Shown piece after piece: positions 8,703-11,233 of a stretch of 11,233 nucleotides of DNA; positions within the stretch are counted from its first letter, which is position 1; the number at the start of each line of letters is the position of its first letter. Both the position numbers and the translations under genes were made by a program. The stretch covers positions 1 to 11,233 of the forward strand of contig JANLHE010000330.1 in the NCBI GenBank assembly GCA_024653875.1, given 5' to 3'. Under the pieces are notes generated by a model. It was not told the origin of the DNA, did no database searches, and worked only from the letters and a program-made list of their open reading frames with translations. Origin of the DNA: Acidobacteriota bacterium. Lineage in GTDB: Bacteria > Acidobacteriota > Vicinamibacteria > Vicinamibacterales > SCN-69-37.

Positions 8703-8750
8703 GTCCCGGGCTTCAGCCCGGGACGTGCGGCACGGGCTGAAGCCCGTGCC
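8703..8750. repeat. pair of perfect palindromes, REP-like, between convergent genes
   Basis: Two perfect hairpins lie four bases apart. Positions 8703-8724 have arms GTCCCGGGCT and AGCCCGGGAC around TC; positions 8729-8750 have arms GGCACGGGCT and AGCCCGTGCC around GA. The cores GGGCTTCAGCCC and GGGCTGAAGCCC are reverse complements of each other, so the second unit is an inverted, diverged copy of the first, as in REP/BIME-type elements. It sits 25 bp after the asparaginase stop and 9 bp from the end of the convergent tetR-like gene. It could act as a bidirectional transcription barrier, but no T-tract follows either hairpin. Confidence 0.75.
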
Positions 8751-8759
8751 CTCCATCGC

Positions 8760-9473
8760 TCAGGCCGAGGCAGGATTGCCGACAAGCGCCTCGCGAACCA
8801 GCTCGTCAACCGCGATCACGAATCTCCGGACCGGCGGCACGCGCAACGTCAGGGCCGCCGACGGCAACAACTGCCGCGTGAGCGCGATGAGCGCGGTGGT
8901 CGCGCGCTGGTTCGTGCTCTTGTCCAGCAGCCACCACAGCAGCACGGCCAGGTGAATGAGGTACAGCACCCGGCCAAGGGCGCCTGCCAACGGCCGCGTG
9001 GGCGCATCGCCGGCGCCCGTCACCGCGTCCTCGAAGACCTTCTGCACTCGAATCCGTGAGAACGCCGTGCTGTCCGAGAAGATTCCTTCGTCCGGATCGC
9101 CGACGAGCGCTGGCGTCAGCGCCCGCAGCGCTACCTGGTGCGGCGCGAGCACCCGGAGACTGGTGCGGAGCGCGAAGATGAACCGATCGCGCCACTTCCC
9201 GGCCGGCATCGCCTCGGCTTGCCGCGCGTACTCCGCCGACAACTCGTCGTACAGCGCTATGACGATGGCCTGTTTGCTGGGGAAGTAGCGATACAACAGG
9301 CCCACGCTCACACCCGCGGTCGCCGCGATCTCCCGGAGCGTGGTCGCGTCATACCCGCGGGCGGCGATGAGCTGAAGGGCGGTGGTGTACAGGTGGTTCC
9401 TGGCCGCTGCCCCCTGCGGCGTCTGCCCTGGAGGGCGGCCGCGTTTCCGCAGCTTGACATTTTTAGTAAACAT
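8760..9473 (-). CDS. TetR/AcrR-family transcriptional regulator
   Basis: A 237-residue DNA-binding repressor of the TetR family. The N-terminus is basic with an AT-hook-like RKRGRPPG (9-16). The helix-turn-helix spans about residues 44-68: TTLREIAATAGVSVGLLYRYF, ending with the family signature YRYFPSKQAIVIALYDEL. The C-terminal ligand-binding and dimerisation part (about 85-237) is helical, including hydrophobic RVLYLIHLAVLLWWLLD (168-184), suggesting a lipophilic ligand; this is inference. The ATG at 9473 lies inside a 20-bp palindrome likely to be its own operator, so autorepression is likely, together with control of the divergent DUF393 gene. A longer upstream in-frame reading exists but runs antisense through the DUF393 gene and was rejected. 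A minus-strand TAATAT at 9482-9487 would place transcription start within a few bases of the ATG. Confidence 0.9.
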   Translation of the reverse strand: MFTKNVKLRKRGRPPGQTPQGAAARNHLYTTALQLIAARGYDATTLREIAATAGVSVGLLYRYFPSKQAIVIALYDELSAEYARQAEAMPAGKWRDRFIFALRTSLRVLAPHQVALRALTPALVGDPDEGIFSDSTAFSRIRVQKVFEDAVTGAGDAPTRPLAGALGRVLYLIHLAVLLWWLLDKSTNQRATTALIALTRQLLPSAALTLRVPPVRRFVIAVDELVREALVGNPASA

Positions 9474-9483
9474 GTTCACTAAT
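9454..9483 (+). promoter_or_regulatory. promoter for the DUF393 gene, near-leaderless
   Basis: TTGACA at 9454-9459 matches the sigma-70 -35 consensus fully. With an 18-bp spacer the -10 is ACTAAT at 9478-9483 (4 of 6). Transcription would start near 9490, about two bases before the ATG at 9492, giving an essentially leaderless mRNA. The operator palindrome overlaps it. Confidence 0.55.
9463..9482. promoter_or_regulatory. probable TetR operator, 20-bp palindrome
   Basis: TTAGTAAACATGTTCACTAA pairs with itself at 9 of 10 positions (mismatch 9468/9477). It sits between the divergent tetR-like and DUF393 genes, contains the tetR ATG at its centre and covers the spacer and -10 region of the plus-strand promoter. 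Size and position are typical for TetR-family operators. Binding is inferred. Confidence 0.72.
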
Positions 9484-9491
9484 ATTAGACC

Positions 9492-9947
9492 ATGGCAGTC
9501 GCACCAGCGCAAGACCCCACGCCCGCAGACGCCACGCACCTTGTGCTGTACGACGGCGTGTGCGGGCTCTGCAACCGCCTGGTGCAGTTCCTGCTCGCGC
9601 GCGATCACCGGGCCGTCTTCGCGTTCGCCGCCCTGCAAGGCGCCACCGGCCTGGCGATGGTACGGCGGTTCGGCGGCGACCCGCGCGAACTGACAACGTT
9701 CTATGTGGTCGCGGACTACCGATCGAGCCGGGCGCGGATGCTCAGCCGAAGCAACGCCGCGCTCTTCGTCGCCGGCACGCTGGGGTGGCCGTGGAAGGCG
9801 GCCATCGCGTTGCGCGTGGTACCGGCCGTGATCCGGGACTGGGCCTACGGTGTCATTGCCCGTCACCGCTATCGCCTGTTTGGCCGCCACGAACAGTGCC
9901 CGGTGCCCCGTCCGGAGTTTCGCGGCCGGTTCGTCGACCGGTCATGA
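9492..9947 (+). CDS. DCC-family (DUF393) thiol-disulfide oxidoreductase-like protein
   Basis: A 151-residue protein of the DUF393/DCC (YuxK-like) family, annotated as thioredoxin-like thiol-disulfide oxidoreductases; the physiological substrate is not known. The signature DGVCGLCNRLVQFLLARD starts at residue 21 and contains the CX2C pair C24-C27. The family's usual C-terminal segment is also present (ARHRYRLFGRHEQCPVP, 123-139, with C136). Length is normal for the family. The ATG at 9492 is favoured because it directly follows a good promoter; no Shine-Dalgarno is visible, consistent with leaderless initiation. The divergent TetR-family regulator shares its promoter region and probably controls it. 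The stop TGA overlaps an ATG (ATGA) that opens a short Rossmann-like stub, suggesting a second gene once followed in the operon. Confidence 0.9.
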   Translation: MAVAPAQDPTPADATHLVLYDGVCGLCNRLVQFLLARDHRAVFAFAALQGATGLAMVRRFGGDPRELTTFYVVADYRSSRARMLSRSNAALFVAGTLGWPWKAAIALRVVPAVIRDWAYGVIARHRYRLFGRHEQCPVPRPEFRGRFVDRS

Positions 9948-9988
9948 AGATTGTCATTCCCGGAGGCGTTCGAGGCATCGGCCGCGGC
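9944..9988 (+). pseudogene. possible N-terminal stub of a Rossmann-fold oxidoreductase
   Basis: The ATG overlapping the DUF393 stop begins MKIVIPGGVRGIGRG, which looks like the first beta strand and glycine-rich nucleotide loop of an NAD(P)-binding SDR or epimerase. After about 15 codons the translation becomes Arg-rich (RHRRPEERWRGGKVG) and runs antisense into tRNA-Ala. I infer a truncated remnant of a gene once coupled to DUF393. The similarity is very short and could be chance. Confidence 0.3.
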
Positions 9989-10029
9989 AGGCACCGGCGG
10001 CCTGAAGAGAGGTGGAGGGGTGGGAAAGT

Positions 10030-10105
10030 TGGTGGACCTGACCGGGATCGAACCGGTGACCTCCTGAATGCCATCCAGGCGCGCTCCCAGCTGCGCCACA
10101 GGCCC
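10030..10105 (-). tRNA. tRNA-Ala (anticodon GGC)
   Basis: A complete 76-nt cloverleaf with encoded CCA, read on the minus strand. The acceptor stem GGGCCTG pairs with CAGGTCC (one G-T wobble). The D arm is GCGC/GCGC around AGCTGGGA. The anticodon stem CCTGG/TCAGG holds loop ATGGCAT with anticodon GGC (plus positions 10070-10072), decoding GCC and GCU alanine codons. The T arm is ACCGG-TTCGATC-CCGGT; the discriminator is A. No convincing terminator is seen downstream. Confidence 0.96.
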
Positions 10106-10120
10106 ACGATTGAGTTCCTC

Positions 10121-10149
10121 ATTATAGTTATCAATCGTTAATGAGGCAA
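10121..10149 (-). promoter_or_regulatory. sigma-70 promoter of tRNA-Ala
   Basis: On the minus strand, TTGCCT (10149-10144; 4 of 6) and a perfect TATAAT (10126-10121) are 17 bp apart. The start would be near 10114, leaving a 9-nt leader before the tRNA 5' end at 10105. Confidence 0.75.
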
Positions 10150-10157
10150 TTGGCGCA

Positions 10158-10187
10158 TTGACTAATGGCCAATCCCATGCCTAGACT
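10158..10187 (+). promoter_or_regulatory. probable promoter of the cold-shock gene
   Basis: TTGACT (10158-10163; 5 of 6) and TAGACT (10182-10187; 4 of 6) are separated by 18 bp, placing the start near 10194 with a leader of about 56 nt. Inverted arms ATTGGC (10149-10154) and GCCAAT (10168-10173) flank the -35 element and could be a regulator site. The promoter is back to back with that of tRNA-Ala. Confidence 0.5.
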
Positions 10188-10215
10188 GGCCGGGATTCAC
10201 TTCACGAAAGCTGTT

Positions 10216-10236
10216 GGGGGTGTCTTCCGCACCCCT
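10216..10236 (+). promoter_or_regulatory. 5' leader hairpin next to the ribosome binding site
   Basis: GGGGTG (10217-10222) pairs with CACCCC (10230-10235) around a 7-nt loop, extended by a G-U pair 10216/10236. The stem ends one base before the Shine-Dalgarno GGAGGA at 10238-10243 and leaves it exposed. It may influence translation or stability of the cold-shock mRNA; this is inference. Confidence 0.5.
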
Positions 10237-10249
10237 CGGAGGAACAGTC

Positions 10250-10456
10250 ATGCCGAATGGCACGATTGCACGTTTGTTGATCGATAAGGGTTTTGGGTTT
10301 ATTCGGGACGAAGGCGGCGTGGAGCACTTCTTCCACAGGTCGGCCATTCGCGGCGCCGTGTTCGAGCTTCTTCGGGAAGGTCAGCGCGTCGAGTTCATCG
10401 TCGAAGACTCCCCCAAGGGCCCGCGGGCGGGCGAAGTGCGGCTGCTCGACGAGTAG
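10250..10456 (+). CDS. cold-shock-domain nucleic-acid-binding protein
   Basis: A 68-residue single cold-shock domain (OB fold), expected to bind single-stranded RNA or DNA and loosen mRNA structure, in cold or in general growth. It starts MPNGTIARLLIDKGFGFI, with RNP1 KGFGFI at 13-18 and an RNP2-like VEHFFH at 24-29, then RSAI. RNP2 differs from the usual VFVHF order but keeps the aromatic/His character. The ATG at 10250 is chosen because GGAGGA lies six bases upstream; the frame is open further 5' but lacks a ribosome site. A leader hairpin precedes the ribosome site. The next gene (YdcF-like) starts about 4 bp after the stop, so the two are probably co-transcribed. Length is normal for CspA-type proteins. 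Cold induction cannot be judged from sequence. Confidence 0.92.
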   Translation: MPNGTIARLLIDKGFGFIRDEGGVEHFFHRSAIRGAVFELLREGQRVEFIVEDSPKGPRAGEVRLLDE

Positions 10457-10460
10457 CACG

Positions 10461-11069
10461 TTGTTACGGCGGTTCGTCATCGGCTCCGGGTTCTTGCTCG
10501 GGGCCGCGACGTTCGTTTTCGCGGGCCGCCTCATCGTCCGCGTGGATCCCCCGGCCCACGCAGACGCCATCTACGTCCTCGGGGGATCTCGCGTCGATCG
10601 CTGGCTCGAAGCGGTAGAGCTGTACAACGCGGGTCACGCCCCTCTCATCCTCCTCAGTCCAGGCGGCCAGGAGTCCGGTCAGCGCCTGTTGGCCGCGCGG
10701 GGTATTCACGTGCCGTCGGAAGTCGACATCGCGCGCGACGTCATGGTCGGGCAGATGGGCCTGCCCGCCACCGCGGTCGAAGTCCTGCCGGGCGCCGTGG
10801 ACAACACCGCGCAGGAGGCCGAAGCCATTGCCGGCCGCGCACGCGCCAGCGGCTGGCGCGCCCTCATCATCATCACAAGCCGCCCGGCCACGCGCCGGGC
10901 CGGCCACGCCTTCGAGCGCGTGCTGGGCGACGGCGTGCGGGTGGTGGTGCGGGACGCGCCCTTCGACGACTTCAACGGGACGTGGTGGTGGACCGATCGC
11001 GCGTGGTTCCGCGCGACGTTCTACGAGTTCCCCAAACTCGTCGCCTACTGGCTCGGCCTCGGCGCCTGA
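10461..11069 (+). CDS. YdcF/SanA-like (DUF218) membrane-anchored protein
   Basis: A 202-residue protein of the DUF218 (YdcF/ElyC/SanA) family, whose members are linked to cell-envelope maintenance; the biochemical role is poorly defined. An N-terminal membrane anchor (about residues 5-26, FVIGSGFLLGAATFVFAGRLIV) precedes the conserved domain: DAIYVLGGSRVDRWLEAVELYNAGHAPLILLSPGG (35-69), VLPGAVDNTAQEAEAI (108-123) with the family's NTxxEA element, and RALIIITSRPATRRA (133-147). It ends with an aromatic segment typical of the family (WWWTDRAWFRATFYEFPKLVAYWL). The start is uncertain: TTG at 10461, 4 bp after the cold-shock stop, keeps the whole anchor. TTG at 10494 would shorten it, and no in-frame ATG lies between the cold-shock stop and the conserved domain. 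No strong Shine-Dalgarno is visible, suggesting coupling to the upstream gene. selC begins 14 bp after the stop. Confidence 0.85.
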   Translation: MLRRFVIGSGFLLGAATFVFAGRLIVRVDPPAHADAIYVLGGSRVDRWLEAVELYNAGHAPLILLSPGGQESGQRLLAARGIHVPSEVDIARDVMVGQMGLPATAVEVLPGAVDNTAQEAEAIAGRARASGWRALIIITSRPATRRAGHAFERVLGDGVRVVVRDAPFDDFNGTWWWTDRAWFRATFYEFPKLVAYWLGLGA

Positions 11070-11083
11070 TACGCTGTCCGTCT

Positions 11084-11181
11084 GGAAGCTCCCGGGGCCC
11101 GGTGGCCCTCCCGGTCTTCAAAACCGGCCGCTCCCCGCCTCCGGCGGGAAGGGTGGGTTCGACTCCCACGAGCTTCCGCCA
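11084..11181 (+). tRNA. selC: tRNA-Sec (anticodon TCA), selC
   Basis: A 98-nt selenocysteine tRNA with encoded GCCA end. The long 8-bp acceptor stem GGAAGCTC pairs perfectly with GAGCTTCC (11170-11177). The D arm has a 6-bp stem GGGGCC/GGCCCT with 4-nt loop CGGT, as in bacterial tRNA-Sec. The anticodon stem CCGGT/ACCGG carries loop CTTCAAA, anticodon TCA, decoding UGA. A long variable arm (CTCCCCGCC/GGCGGGAAG around TCC, one mismatch) and T arm GTGGG-TTCGACT-CCCAC complete it. It implies SelA, SelB, SelD and UGA-containing selenoprotein genes elsewhere. It starts 14 bp after the YdcF-like stop; no separate strong promoter is evident, so it may be read from the upstream operon. Confidence 0.97.
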
Positions 11182-11186
11182 ATTTC

Positions 11187-11233
11187 GAGGTCCTGAGGTC
11201 CTGAGGTCCTGAGGTCCTGAGGTCCTGAGGTCC
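11187..11233. repeat. 8-bp tandem repeat GAGGTCCT, at least 5.9 copies
   Basis: Five perfect copies of GAGGTCCT plus seven bases of a sixth run head to tail from 11187 to the window edge, beginning five bases after the selC CCA end. Because the array continues past the window, its true length is unknown. No interruptions are seen. It could vary in copy number by slippage. Confidence 0.93.

Noticed and set aside
9474..9890. 139-residue N-terminal extension of the TetR gene
   Set aside because: It would run antisense through most of the DUF393 gene. The family's normal N-terminus starts at the ATG at 9473 and a shared operator sits there.
9945..9947. UGA stop of DUF393 as a selenocysteine codon, given selC nearby
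   Set aside because: The protein already has its full family length and no SECIS-like hairpin is evident just after the UGA.
9976..10001. GGCCGC/GCGGCC stem downstream of tRNA-Ala as a terminator
   Set aside because: The stem is short with an 11-nt loop, and no T-tract follows on the minus strand.

Overview
The window is GC-rich, almost fully coding bacterial chromosome with strong third-position G/C bias, so both strands carry long antisense open frames. Gene types, GC content and paired GGGCTTCAGCCC-type palindromes suggest an Acidobacteriota-like soil or sediment bacterium (Vicinamibacteria is my guess). This is inference; no taxonomic marker gene is present. A selenocysteine tRNA near the right edge shows that the organism probably makes selenoproteins.

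Left part, 1-7114, all on the minus strand: one tightly packed transcription unit read right to left. It runs from a secreted, mostly helical protein of unknown function (5723-7114), through an AddB-like nuclease with a four-cysteine iron-sulfur staple (2781-5726), to an AddA-like UvrD/RecB-family helicase (2800 leftwards, C-terminus cut off by the window edge). Start and stop codons overlap at both junctions (4 bp and 20 bp), so the genes are likely translationally coupled. The last two should form an AddAB-type enzyme that resects DNA double-strand breaks for RecA-dependent repair.

Middle, 7115-8760: a roughly 200-bp divergent spacer holds five direct repeats at an exact 11-bp period (consensus CTGTGGAnnnn), the most striking unexplained signal here. 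To its right lie a small orphan ORF (7315-7539) and an exported type II-like asparaginase (7550-8677), 10 bp apart and probably co-transcribed. The asparaginase ends at a pair of perfect palindromes (8703-8750) lying between convergent genes.

Right part, 8760-11233: a TetR-family regulator (minus) and a DCC/DUF393 thiol-disulfide oxidoreductase-like gene (plus) diverge from a 20-bp palindrome that contains the TetR start codon. Both mRNAs are predicted to be almost leaderless. The DUF393 stop codon overlaps the start of a short Rossmann-like stub, followed by tRNA-Ala(GGC) on the minus strand. A cold-shock-domain gene and a YdcF/DUF218 membrane protein follow on the plus strand, 4 bp apart, then tRNA-Sec (selC) and an 8-bp tandem repeat running off the right edge.

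I found no phage, CRISPR, transposase or classical defence system. The interest lies mainly in regulatory and structural DNA, not in a new protein system.
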